This document shows, piece after piece, positions 1-11,500 of a DNA stretch of 64,000 nucleotides (its first letter is position 1; each line of letters opens with the position of its first letter). Source of the stretch: Amblyomma americanum (taxonomy: Eukaryota; Arthropoda; Arachnida; Ixodida; Ixodidae); the NCBI RefSeq assembly GCF_052857255.1, contig NW_027526683.1, forward strand, positions 1-64,000. Direction: 5' to 3'. Under the pieces are notes generated by a model that searched no databases, was not told the origin of the DNA, and saw only the letters and a list, made by a program, of their open reading frames with translations. The position numbers and the translations under genes are program-made.

Positions 1-389
1 CTGCGCGAAAAGCATGTATTCTTGCTTAATACAGCGAAACAAGCTGTTTTAGACCGAAACGAGCTAAATCACAACACATCGGTTTTACAAGTGTTCTTCT
101 GATACGCGTCAAAACTTTTTTCTCTTATAACTGCGCGAAAAGCATGTATTCGTGCTTAGTTCAACGAAACAAGCTGTTTTAGACGAAAACGAGGTAAATC
201 TGAAAACATCGGTTTTACAAGTGTCCCTGTGACACGCCTTTAAAACTTTTTCTCTTATAACTGCGCGAAAAGCATGTATTCGTGCTTAATACAACGAAAC
301 AAGCTGTTTTAGTCCGAAAAGAGGTAAATCTGAACACATCGGTTTTACAAGTGTTCCTCTGATACGCGTCAAAACTTTTTCTCTTATAA

Positions 390-518
390 CTGCGCGAAAA
401 GCATGTATTTGTGCTTAATACAACGAAACAAGCTGTTTTAGACCGAGATGAGCTAAATCTGAACACATCGGTTTTAAAAGTGTCTCTCTAATACGCGTCA
501 AAAGTTTTTCTTCTATAA
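390..518 (+). repeat. Type B' marker monomer (TCTCTCTAATACGCG)
   Basis: This rare variant has TCTCTCTAATACG in place of TTCCTCTGATACG and CTTCTATAA in place of CTCTTATAA at its end. It recurs near 7,340, 9,403, 13,278, 15,342, 18,702, 22,584, 24,646, 27,745 and 29,937. In inverted form it recurs near 33,050-33,085 and 61,650-61,680. The A run after CGTC exists in three lengths among these copies. It is a good single-copy-per-unit marker for tracing duplications. Confidence 0.85.
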
Positions 519-778
519 CTGCGCGAAAAGCATGTATTCGTGCTTAAAACAACGAAACAAGCTGTTTTACGCCAAAACGAGCTAGATCTGAACACATTGG
601 TTGTACAAGTGTCCCTGTGACACGCGTCAAAACTTTTTCTCTTATAACTGCGCGAAAAGCATGTATTCTTTCTTAATACAGCGAAAAAAAGCTGTTTTAG
701 ACCGAAACGAGCTAAATCGCAACACATCGGTTTTACAAGTGTTCCTCTGATACGCGTCAAACCTTTTTTCTCTTATAA

Positions 779-907
779 CTGCGCGAAAAGCATGTATTCG
801 TGCTTAGTTCAACGAAACAAGCTGTTTTAGACCGAAACGAGGTAAATCTGAACACATCGGTTTTACAAGTGTCCCTGTGACACGCGTCAAAACTTTTTCT
901 CTTATAA
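779..907 (+). repeat. Representative type A monomer
   Basis: This is a 129 bp unit with the A allele of the variable segment, GTGTCCCTGTGACAC at 869-883: a perfect 5 bp inverted repeat (GTGTC/GACAC) around a 5 nt centre. It is followed by the palindrome ACGCGT (882-887). A second small dyad, AAACA-AGC-TGTTT, lies at 815-827. Type A monomers usually carry AAATCTGAACAC rather than AAATCACAACAC before CATCGG, which removes a stop codon in the opposite-strand frame. A subset has CACGTGTCC instead of CAAGTGTCC, which lengthens the dyad stem to 6 bp. Confidence 0.9.
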
Positions 908-1036
908 CTGCGCGAAAAGCATGTATTCTTGCTTAATACAGCGAAACAAGTTGTTTTAGACCGAAACGAGCTAAATCACAACACATCGGTTTTACAAGTG
1001 TTCCTCTGATACGCGTCAAAACTTTTTCTTTTATAA
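908..1036 (+). repeat. Representative type B monomer
   Basis: This is a 129 bp unit with the B allele GTGTTCCTCTGATAC in the variable segment, usually with AAATCACAACAC before CATCGG and CTTGCTTAATACAGCG near its start. The DNA dyad of types A and C is imperfect here; only in a plus-sense RNA would G-U wobble pairs keep a five-pair stem. B monomers with a T6 run instead of T5 near the end tend to be followed by a monomer carrying CGTGCTTAGT. This run length is the main source of the 130 bp spacings. Confidence 0.88.
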
Positions 1037-2383
1037 CTGCGCGAAAAGCATGTATTCTTGCTTAATACAACGAAACAAGCTGCTTTAGACCAAAACGAGC
1101 TAAATCACAACACATCGGTTTTACAAGTGTTCCTCTGATACGCGTCTGAACTTTTTCTCTTATAACTGCGCGAAAAGCATGTGTTCGTGCTTAATACAAC
1201 GAAACAAGCTGTTTTACACCAAAACGAGCTAGATCTGAACACATCGGTTTTACAAGTGTCCCTGTGACACGCGTCAAAACTTTTTCTCTTGTAACTGCGC
1301 GAAAAGCACGTATTCTTGCTTAATACAGCGAAACAAGCTGTTTTAGACCGAAACGAGCTAAATCTGAACACATCGGTTTTACACGTGTCCCTGTGACACG
1401 CGTCAAAACTTTTTCTCCTATAACTGCGCGAAAAGCACGTATTCTTGCTTAATACAGCGAAACAAGCTGTTTTAGACCGAAACGAGCTAAATCACAACAC
1501 ATCGGTTTTACAAGTGTTCCTCTGATACGCGTCAAAACTTTTTTCTCTTATAACTGCGCGAAAAGCATGTATTCGTGCTTAGTCTAACGAAACAAGCTGT
1601 TTTAGACCGTAACGGGGTAAATCTGAACACATCGGTTTTACAAGTGTCCCTGTGACACGCGTCAAAACTTTTTCTCTTATAACTGCGCGAAAAGCATGTA
1701 TTCTTGCTTAATACAGCGAAACAAGCTGTTTTAGACCGAAACGAGCTAAATCACAACACATCGGTTTTACAAGTGTTCCTGATACGCTTCAAAACTTTTT
1801 CTCCTATAACTGCGCGAAAAGCATGTATTCTTCCTTAATACAACGAAACAACCTGTTTTAGACCGAAACGAGCCAAATCACAACACATCGGTTTCACAAG
1901 TGTCCCTGTGACACGCGTCAAAACTTTTTCTCTTATAACTGCGCGAAAAGCACGTATTCTTGCTTAATACAGCGAAACAAGCTGTTTTAGACCGAAACGA
2001 GCTAAATCACAACACATCGGTTTTACAAGTGTCCCTGTGACACGCGTCAAAACTTTTTCTCTTATAACTGCGCGAAAAGCATGTATTCTTGCTTAATACA
2101 GCGAAACAAGCTGTTTTAGACCGAAACGAGCTAAATCACAACACATCGGTTTTACAAGTGTTATTCTGATACGCGTCAAAACTTTTTCTCTTATCACTGC
2201 GCGAAAAGCATGTATTCGTGCTTAATACAGCGAAACAAGCTGTTTTAGACCGAAACGAGCTAAATCGCAACACATCGGTTTTACAAGTGTTCCTCTGATA
2301 CGCGTCAAAACTTTTTTCTCTTATAACTGCGCGAAAAGCATGTATTCGTGCTTAGTTCAACGAAACAAGCTGTTTTAGACCGA

Positions 2384-4035
2384 AAGGAGCTAAATCGCAA
2401 CACATCGGTTTTACAAGTGTTCCTCTGATACGCGTCAAAACGTTTTTTCTCTTATAACTGCGCGAAAAGCATGTATTCTTGCTTAATACAGCGAAACAAG
2501 CTGTTTTAGACCGAAACGAGCTAAATCACAACACATCGGTTTTACAAGTGTTCCTCTGATACGCGTCAAAACTTTTTCTTTTATAACTGCGCGAAAAGCA
2601 TGTATTCTTGCTTAATACAACGAAACAGGCTGTTTTAGACCGAAACGAGCTAAATCACAACACATCGGTTTTACAAGTGTTCCTCTGATACGCGTCTAAA
2701 CTTTTTCTCTTATAACTGCGCAAAAAGCATGTGTTCGTGCTTAATACAACGAAACAAGCTGTTTTACACCAAAACGAGCTAGATCTGAACACGTCGGTTT
2801 TACAAGTGTCCCTGTGACACGCGTCAAAACTTTTTCTCTTGTAACTGCGCGAAAAGCACGTATTCTTGCTTAATACAGCGAAACAAGCTGTTTTAGACCG
2901 AAACGAGCTAAATCACAAAACATCGGTTTTACAAGTGTTCCTCTGATACGCGTCAAAACTTTTTTCTCTTATAACTGCGCGAAAAGCATGTATTCGTGCT
3001 TAGTCTAACGAAACAAGCTGTTTTAGACCGAAACGGGGTAAATCTGAACACATCGGTTTTACAAGTGTCCCTGTGACACGCGTCAAAACTTTTTCTCTTA
3101 TAACTGCGCGAAAAGCATGTATTCTTGCTTAATACAGCGAAACAAGCTGTTTTAGACCGAAACGAGCTAAATCACAACACATCGGTTTTACAAGTGTTCC
3201 TGATACGCTTCAAAACTTTTTCTCCTATAACTGCGCGAAAAGCATGTATTCTTGCTTAATACAACGAAACAACCTGTTTTAGATCGAAACGAGCCAAATC
3301 ACAACACATCGGTTTTACAAGTGTCCCTGTGACACGCGTCAAAACTTTTTCTCTAATACCTGCGCGAAAAGCATGTATTCTTGCTTAATACAGCGCAACA
3401 AGCTGTTTTAGACCGAAAGGAGCTAAATCGCAACACATCGGTTTTACAAGTGTTCCTCTGATACGCGTCAAAACGTTTTTCTCTTATAACTGCGCGAAAA
3501 GCATGTATTCTTGCTTAATACAGCGAAACAAGCTGTTTTAGACCGAAACGAGCTAAATCACAACACATCGGTTTTACAAGTGTTCCTCTGATACGCGTCA
3601 AAACTTTTTCTTTTATAACGGCGCGAAAAGCATGTATTCTTGCTTAATACAACGAAACAGGCTGTTTTAGACCGAAACGAGCTAAATCACAACACATCGG
3701 TTTTACAAGTGTTCCTCTGATACGCGTCTAAACTTTTTCTCTTATAACTGCGCGAAAAGCATGTGTTCGTGCTTAATACAACGAAACAAGCTGTTTTACA
3801 CCAAAACGAGCTAGATCTGAACACGTCGGTTTTACAAGTGTCCCTGTGACAACGCGTCAAAACTTTTTCTCTTGTAACTGCGCGAAAAGCACGTATTCTT
3901 GCTTAATACAGCGAAACAAGCTGTTTTAGACCGAAACGAGCTAAATCACAAAACATCGGTTTTACAAGTGTTCCTCTGATACGCGTCAAAACTTTTTTCC
4001 TCTTATAACTGCGCGAAAAGCATGTATTCGTGCTT
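2384..4035 (+). repeat. 8-mer higher-order repeat, one full unit plus a partial copy (about 1.03 kb)
   Basis: A marker monomer with GACCGAAAGGAGC and AAATCGCAACAC, ending in CAAAACGTTTTT, occurs near 2,386 and again near 3,417, about 1,031 bp later. The monomers that follow each copy match in order: CTTTTATAAC, AACAGGCTGTTTTAG, CGCGTCTAAAC, GTGTTCGTGC with CACCAAAACGAGCTAG, then CACGTATTC. Small differences, such as an extra A in GACAACGCGTC at 3,849, show that they are separate copies. Confidence 0.8.
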
Positions 4036-5160
4036 AGTCTAACGAAACAAGCTGTTTTAGACCGAAACGAGGTAAATCTGAACACATCGGTTTTACAAGT
4101 GTCCCTGTGACATGCCTTTAAAACTTTTTCTCTTATACCTGCGCGAAAAGCATGTATTCGTGCTTAATACAACGAAACAAGCTGTTTTAGACCGAAACGA
4201 GCTAAATCTGAACACATCGGTTTTACAAGTGTCCCTGTGACACGCGTCACATCTTTTTCTCTTATAACTGCGCGAAAAGCATGTATTCTTGCTTAATACA
4301 GCGAAACAAGCTGTTTTAGACCGAAACGAGTTAAATCACAACACATCGGTTTTACAAGTGTTCCTCTGATACGCGTCAAAACTTTTTCTCTTATAACTGC
4401 GCGAAAAGCATGTATTTGTGCTTAATAAAACGAAACAAGCTGTTTTAGGCCGAAACGAGTTGTATCTGAACGCATCGGTTTTACAAGTATCCACGTGATA
4501 CTCGTCAAAACTTTTTCTCTTATTACTGCGCGAAAAGCATGTATTCGTGCTTAATACAACGAATCAAGCTGTTTTAGACCGAAACGAGCTAAATCTGAAC
4601 ACGTCGGTTTTACACGTGTCCCTGTGGACACGCGTCAAAACTTTTTCTCTTATAACTGCGCGAAAAGCACGTATTCTTGCTTAATACAGCGAAACAAGCT
4701 GTTTTAGACCGAAACGAGCTAAATCACAACACATCGGTTTTACAAGTGTTCCTCTGATACGCGTCAAAAACTTTTTCTCTTATAACTGCGCGAAAAGCAT
4801 GTATTCGTGCTTAGTCTAACGAAACAAGCTGTTTTAGACCGAAACGGGGTAAATCTGAACACATCGGTTTTACAAGTGTCTCTGTGACACGCCTTTAAAA
4901 CTTTTTCTCTTATAACTGCGCGAAAAGCATGTATTCTTGCTTAATACAGCGAAACAAGCTGTTTTAGACCGAAACGAGCTAAATCACAACACATCGGTTT
5001 TACAAGTGTTCCTCTGAAACGCGTCAAAACTTTTTCTCTTATAACTGCGCGAAAAGCATGTATTCTTGCTTAATACAACGAAACAAGCTGTTTTAGACCG
5101 AAACGAGCTAAATCACAACACATCGGTTTTACAAGTGTCCCTGTGACACGCGTCAAAACT
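4036..5160 (+). repeat. Left-arm block whose inverted copy lies at about 31.4-32.8 kb
   Basis: The marker order here is GACATGCC monomer, CACATCTTTTT monomer, TTAAATC B monomer, type C, GAATCAAGCTG with ACGTCGG and CACGTGTCC, CACGTATTC monomer, AGTCTAACG with ACGGGGTAAATC, TCTCTGTGACACGCCTTT, then B and A. Read backwards from 32.8 kb, the right arm presents the reverse complement of the same ordered set. The block also recurs in direct orientation at about 10.6-11.6, 16.5-17.5 and 19.9-20.9 kb. It therefore predates both the inversion and the local amplifications. Confidence 0.82.
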
Positions 5161-6715
5161 TTTTCTCTTATAACTGCGCGAAAAAGCATGTATTCTTGCT
5201 TAATACAGCGAAACAAGCTGTTTTAGACCGAAACGAGCTAAATCGCAACACATCGGTTTTACAAGTGTTCCTCTGATACGCGTCAAAACTTTTTCTCTTA
5301 TAACTGCGCGAAAAGCATGTAATCGTGCTTAATACAACGAAACAAGCTGTTTTACACCAAAACGAGCTAGATCTGAACACATCGGTTTTACAAGTGTCCC
5401 TGTGACACGCGTCAAAACTTTTTCTCTTATAACTGCGCGAAAAGCACGTATTCTTGCTTAATACAGCGAAACAAGCTGTTTTAGACCGAAACGAGCTAAA
5501 TCAAAACACATCGGTTTTACAAGTGTTCATCTGATACGCGTCAAAACTTTTTTTCTCTTATAACTGCGCGAAAAGCATGTATTCCTGCTTAGTCCAACGA
5601 AACAAGCTGTTTTAGACCGAAACGAGGTAAATCTGAACACATCGGTTTTACAAGTGTCCCTGTGACATGCCTTTAAAACTTTTTCTCTTATACCTGCGCG
5701 AAAAGCATGTATTCGTGCTTAATACAACGAAACAAGCTGTTTTAGGCCGAAACGAGCTAAATCTGAACACATCGATTTTACAAGTGTCCCTGTGACACGC
5801 GTCACAACTTTTTCTTTTATAACTGCGCGAAAAGCATGTATTCGTGCTTAATACAGCGAAACAAGCTGTTTTAGACCGAAACGAGCTAAATCTGAACACC
5901 GGTTTTACAAGTGTTCCTGTGACACGCGTCAAAACTTTTTCTCTTATAACTGCGCGAAAAGCATGTATTCTTGCTTAATACAGCGAAACAAGCTGTTTTA
6001 GACCGAAACGAGCTAAATCGCAACACATCGGTTTTACAAGTGTTCCTCTGATACGCGTCAAAACTTTTTCTCTTATAACTGCGCGAAAAGCATGTATTCG
6101 TGCTTAATACAACGAAACAAGCTGTTTTACACCAAAACGAGCTAGATCTGAACACATCGGTTTTACAAGTGTCCCTGTGACACGCGTCAAAACTTTTTCT
6201 CTTATAACTGCGCGAAAAGCACGTATTCTTGCTTAATACAGCGAAACAAGCTGTTTTAGACCGAAACGAGCTAAATCAAAACACATCGGTTTTACAAGTG
6301 TTCATCTGATACGCGTCAAAACTTTTTTTCTCTTATAACTGCGCGAAAAGCATGTATTCCTGCTTAGTCCAACGAAACAAGCTGTTTTAGACCGAAACGA
6401 GGTAAATCTGAACACATCGGTTTTACAAGTGTCCCTGTGACATGCCTTTAAAACTTTTTCTCTTATACCTGCGCGAAAAGCATGTATTCGTGCTTAATAC
6501 AACGAAACAAGCTGTTTTAGGCCGAAACGAGCTAAATCTGAACATATCGATTTTACAAGTGTCCCTGTGACACGCGTCACAACTTTTTCTTTTATAACTG
6601 CGCGAAAAGCATGTATTCGTGCTTAATACAGCGAAACAGGCTGTTTTAGACCGAAACGAGCTAAATCTGAACACCGGTTTTACAAGTGTTCCTGTGACAC
6701 GCGTCACAACTTTTT
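5161..6715 (+). repeat. 6-mer higher-order repeat in two tandem copies (775 bp each)
   Basis: Marker pairs are 775 bp apart: the T7 run with CCTGCTTAGTCC (about 5,539 and 6,314), GACATGCC (about 5,663 and 6,438), and the 3 bp-deleted ACACCGG monomer (about 5,895 and 6,670). Differences are single bases, for example GTAATCGTGC near 5,330 versus GTATTCGTGC near 6,105. The equivalent region in the next higher-order copy (11.6-12.4 kb) holds only one unit, so this tandem is local. Confidence 0.85.
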
Positions 6716-8519
6716 CTCTTATAACTGCGCGAAAAGCATGTATTCTTGCTTAATACAGCGAAACAAGCTGTTTTAGACCGAAACGAGCTAAATCACAACA
6801 CGTCGGTTTCACAAGTGTTCCTCTGATACGCGTCAAAACTTTTTTCTCTTATGACTGCGCGAAAAGCATGTATTCTTGCTTAATACAGCGAAACAAGCTG
6901 TTTTAGACCAAAACGAGCTAAATCACAACACATCGGTTTTACAAGTGTTCTTCTGATACGCGTCAAAACTTTTTTCTCTTATAACTGCGCGAAAAGCATG
7001 TATTCGTGCTTAGTTCAATGAAACAAGCTGTTTTAGACGAAAACGAGGTAAATCTTCAACACATCGGTTTTACAAGTGTCCCTGTGACACGCTTTTAAAA
7101 CTTTTTCTCTTATAACTGCGCGAAAAGCATGTATTCGTGCTTAATACAACGAAACAAGCTGTTTTAGTCCGAAAAGAGGTAAATCTGAACACATCGGTTT
7201 TACAAGTGTTCCTCTGATACGCGTCAAAACTTTTTCTCTTATAACTGCGCGAAAAGCATGTATTCGTGCCTAATACAACGAAACAAGCTGTTTTAGACCG
7301 AGATGAGCTAAATCTGAACACATCGGTTGTAAAAGTGTCTCTCTAATACGCGTCAAAAGTTTTTCTTCTATAACTGCGCGAAAAGCATGTATTCGTGCTT
7401 AAAACAACGAAACAAGCTGTTTTACGCCAAAACGAGCTAGATCTGAACACATTGGTTGTACAAGTGTCCCTGTGACACGCGTCAAAACTTTTTCTCTTAT
7501 AACTGCGCGAAAAGTACGTAATCTTGCTTAATACAGCGAAACAAGCTGTTTTAGACCAAAACGAGCTAAATCACAACACATCGGTTTTACAAGTGTTCCT
7601 CTGATACCCGTCAAAACTTTTTTCTCTTATAACTGCGCGAAAAGCATGTATTCGTGCTTAATACAACGAAACAAGTTGTTTTAGACCGAAACGAGCTAAA
7701 TCACAACACATCGGTTTTACAAGTGTTCCTCTGATGCGCGTCAAAACTTTTTCTCTTATAACTGTGCGAAAAGCATGTATTCTTGCTTAATACAACGAAA
7801 CAAGCTGGTTTAGAACGAAACGAGCTAAATCACAACACATCGGTTTTACAAGTGTCCCTGTGACACGCGTCAAAACTTTTTCTCTTATAACTGCGCGAAA
7901 AGCATGTATTCTTGCTTAATACAGCGAAACAAGTTGTTTTAGACCGAAACGAGCTAAATCACAACACGTCGGTATGACAAGTGTTCCTCTGATACGCGTC
8001 AAAACTTTTTTCTCTTATAACTGCGCGAAAAGCATGTATTCGTGCTTACTTCAACGAAACAAGCTGTTTTAGACCGAAACGAGGTAAATCACAACACATC
8101 GGTTTTACAAGTGTTTCTCTGATACGCGTCAAAACTTTTCCTCTTATAACTGCGCGAAAAGCATGTATTCTTGCTTAATACAACGAAACAAGCTGTTTTA
8201 GACCGAAACGAGCTAAATCACAACACATCGGATTAACAAGTGTTCCTCTGATACGCGTCTAAACTTTTTCTCTTATAACTGCGCGAAAAGCATGTATTCG
8301 TGCTTAATACAACGAAACAAGTTGTTTTACACCAAAACGAGCTAGATCTAAACACATCGGTTTTACAAGTGTCCCTGTGACACGCGTCAAACCTTTTCTC
8401 TTGTAACAGCGCGAAAAGCACGTATTCTTGCTTAATACAGCGAAACAAGCTGTTTTAGACCGAAACGAGCTAAATCTGAACACATCGGTTTTACAAGTGT
8501 CCCTGTGACACGCGTCAAA
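6716..8519 (+). repeat. Tail of the first (incomplete) copy of the 5.94 kb higher-order unit
   Basis: Monomer order matches 12.4-14.46 kb at an offset of about 5,940 bp. This includes the B' monomer, GTTGTACAAG, AGTACGTAATC, GATACCCGTC, CTGGTTTAGAACG, CGGTATGAC, CTTACTTCAACG and CGGATTAACAAG. It lacks two monomers present at about 12,600-12,780. The segment CGGTATGACAAGTG near 7,970 keeps two bases that are missing in both later copies (near 13,917 and 23,220). Confidence 0.82.
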
Positions 8520-11500
8520 ACTTTTTCTCTTATACCTGCGCGAAAAGCATGTATTCGTGCTTAATACAGCGAAACAAGCTGTTTTAGACCGAAACGAGCT
8601 AAATCTGAACACCGGTTTTACACGTGTTCCTGTGACAGGCGTCACAACTTTTTCGCTTATAACTGTGCGAAAAGCATGTATTCTTGCTTAATACAGCGAA
8701 ACAAGCTGTTTTAAACCGAAACGAGTTAAATCACAACACATCGGTTTTACAAGTGTTCCTCTGATAAGCGTCTAAACTTTTTCTCTTATAACTGCGCGAA
8801 AAGCATGCATTCGTGCTTAATACGACGAAACAAGCTGTTTTAGACCGATACGAGCTAAATCTGAACACATCGGTTTTACAAGTGTCCCTGTGACACGCGT
8901 CAAAACTTTTTCTCTTATGACTGCGCGAAAAGCATGTATTCTTGCTTAATACAGCGAAACAAGCTGTTTTAGACCGAAACGAGCGAAATCACAACACATC
9001 GGTTTTACAAGTGTTCCTCTGATACGCGTCAAAACTTTTTTCTCTTATAACTGCGCGAAAAGCATGTATTCGTGCTGAGTTCAACGAAACAAGCTGTTTT
9101 AGACCAAAACGAGGTAAATCTGAACACATCGGTTTTACAAGTGTCCCTGTGACACGCCTTTTAAACTTTTTCTCTTATAACTGCGCGAAAAGCATGTATT
9201 CGTGCTTAATACAACGAAACAAGCTGTTTTAGTTCGAAAAGAGGTAAATCTGAACACATCGGTTTTACAAGTGTTCCTCTGATACGCGTCAAAACTTTTT
9301 CTCTTATAACTGCGCGAAAAGCATGTATTCGTGCTTAATACAACGAAACAAGCTGTTTTAGACCGAGATGAGTTAAATCTGAACACATCGGTTTTATGTG
9401 TCTCTCTAATACGCGTCAAGTTTTTCTTCTATAACTGCGCGAAAAGCATGTATTCGTGCTTAAAACAACGAAACAAGTTGATTTATACCAAAACGAGCTA
9501 TATCTGAACACATCGGTTTTACACGTGTCCCTGTGACACGCGTCAAAACTTTTTCTCTTATAACTGCGCGAAAAGCACGTATTCTTGCTTAATACAGCGA
9601 AACAAGCTGTTTTAGACCGAAACGAGCTAAATCACAACACATCGGTTTTACAAGTGTTCCTCTGATACGCGTCAAAACTTTTTTTCTCCTATAGCTGCGC
9701 GAAAAGCATGTATTCCTGCTTAGTCCAACGAAACAAGCTGTTTTAGACCAAAACGAGGTAAATCTGAACACATCGGTTTTACAAGTGTCCCTGTGAAATG
9801 CCTCTAAAACTTTTTCTCTTATACCTGCGCGAAAAGCATGTATTCGTGCTTAATACAACGAAACAAGCTGCTTTAGACCGAAACGAGCTAAATCTGAACA
9901 CATCGGTTTTACAAGTGTTCCTTGATACGCGTCAAAACTTTTTCTCTTATAACTGCGCGAAAAGCATGTATTCCTGCTTAATAAAACGAAACAAGCTGTT
10001 TTAGACCGAAACGAGCTGTATCTGAACGCATCGGTTTTACAAGTATCCACGTGATACTCGTCAAAACTTTTTCTCTTATGACTGCGCGAAAAGCATGTAT
10101 TCTTGCTTAATACAGCGAAACAAGCTGTTTTAGACCGAAACGAGCTAAATCACAACCCGTCGGTTTTACAAGTGTTCCTCTGATACGCGTCAAAACTTTT
10201 TTCTCTTATAACTGCGCGAAAAGCATGTATTCGTGCTTAGTCTAACGAAACAAGCTATTTTAGACCGAAATGGGGTAAATCTGAACACATCGGTTTTACA
10301 AGTGTCCCTGTGACACGCGTCAAAACGTTTTCTCTTATGACTGCGCGAAAAGCATGTATTCTTGCTTAATACAGCGAAACAAGCTGTTTTAGACCGAAAC
10401 GAGCTAAATCACAACACATCGGTTTTACAAGTGTTCCTCTGATACGCGTCAAAACTTTTTCTCTTATAACTGCGCGAAAAGCATGTATTCTTGCTTAATA
10501 CAACGAAACAAGCTGTTTTAGACCGAAACGAGCTAAATCACAACACATCGGTTTTACAAGTGTTCCTCTGATGCGCGTCAAAACTTTTTCTCTTATACCT
10601 GCGCGAAAAGCATGTATTCGTGCTTAATACAACGAAACAAGCTGTTTTAGACCGAAACGAGCTAAATCTGAACACATCGGTTTTACAAGTGTCCCTGTGA
10701 CACGCGTCACATCTTTTTCTCTTATAACTGCGCGAAAAGCATGTATTCTTGCTTAATACAGCGAAACAAGCTGTTTTAGACCGAAACGAGTTAAATCACA
10801 ACACATCGGTTTTACAAGTGTTCCTCTGATACGCGTCAAAACTTTTTCTCTTATAACTGCGCGAAAAGCATGTATTCGTGCTTAATAAAACGAAACAAGC
10901 TGTTTTAGGCCGAAACGAGTTGTATCTGAACGCATCGGTTTTACAAGTATCCACGTGATACTCGTCAAAACTTTTTCTCTTATTACTGCGCGAAATGCAT
11001 GTATTCGTGCTTAATACAACGAATCAAGCTGTTTTAGACCGAAACGAGCTAAATCTGAACACGTCGGTTTTACACGTGTCCCTGTGACACGCGTCAAACC
11101 TTTTTCTCTTATAACTGCGCGAAAAGCACGTATTCTTGCTTAATACAGCGAAACAAGCTGTTTTAGACCGAAACGAGCTAAATCACAACACATCGGTTTT
11201 ACAAGTGTTCCTCTGATACGCGTCAAAACTTTTTTCTCTTATAACTGCGCGAAAAGCATGTATTCGTGCTTAGTCTAACGAAACAAGCTGTTTTAGACCG
11301 AAACGGGGTAAATCTGAACACATCGGTTTTACAAGTGTCTCTGTGACACGCCTTTAAAACTTTTTCTCTTATAACTGCGCGAAAAGCATGTATTCTTGCT
11401 TAATACAGCGAAACAAGCTGTTTTAGACCGAAACGAGCTAAATCACAACACATCGGTTTTACAAGTGTTCCTCTGAAACGCGTCAAAACTTTTTCTCTTA

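Larger units (their letters stand above)
1..2383 (+). repeat. Left-end segment, mixed A/B monomers with weak multimer order
   Basis: About 18 monomers. Positions 1-780 have the same monomer order as about 6,880-7,500 and 12,820-13,440: a CTTCTGATACG B monomer, a GCCTTTAAAAC A monomer, a monomer with TAGTCCGAAAAGAGG, then the B' monomer. Positions about 900-1,450 recur at 2,450-2,950 at an offset near 1,549 bp (12 monomers). Two shortened B segments reading TCCTGATACGCTTC occur near 1,780 and 3,200. Nothing but satellite is present. Confidence 0.85.

Noticed and set aside
908..1165. Hammerhead-ribozyme-like arrangement: CTGAT, then GCG, a loop, CGC, then GAAA across the monomer junction
   Set aside because: The core needs CUGANGA before stem II. 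Here the bases after CUGAU are A and C, so the catalytic G and the following A are absent, and there is no matching stem I / stem III cleavage site.
9798..10004. Plus-strand 68-codon ORF (also at 15,737 and 19,097)
   Set aside because: It comes from the GTGAAATGCCTC monomer variant, is identical only because the higher-order unit was copied, and runs through ordinary satellite.
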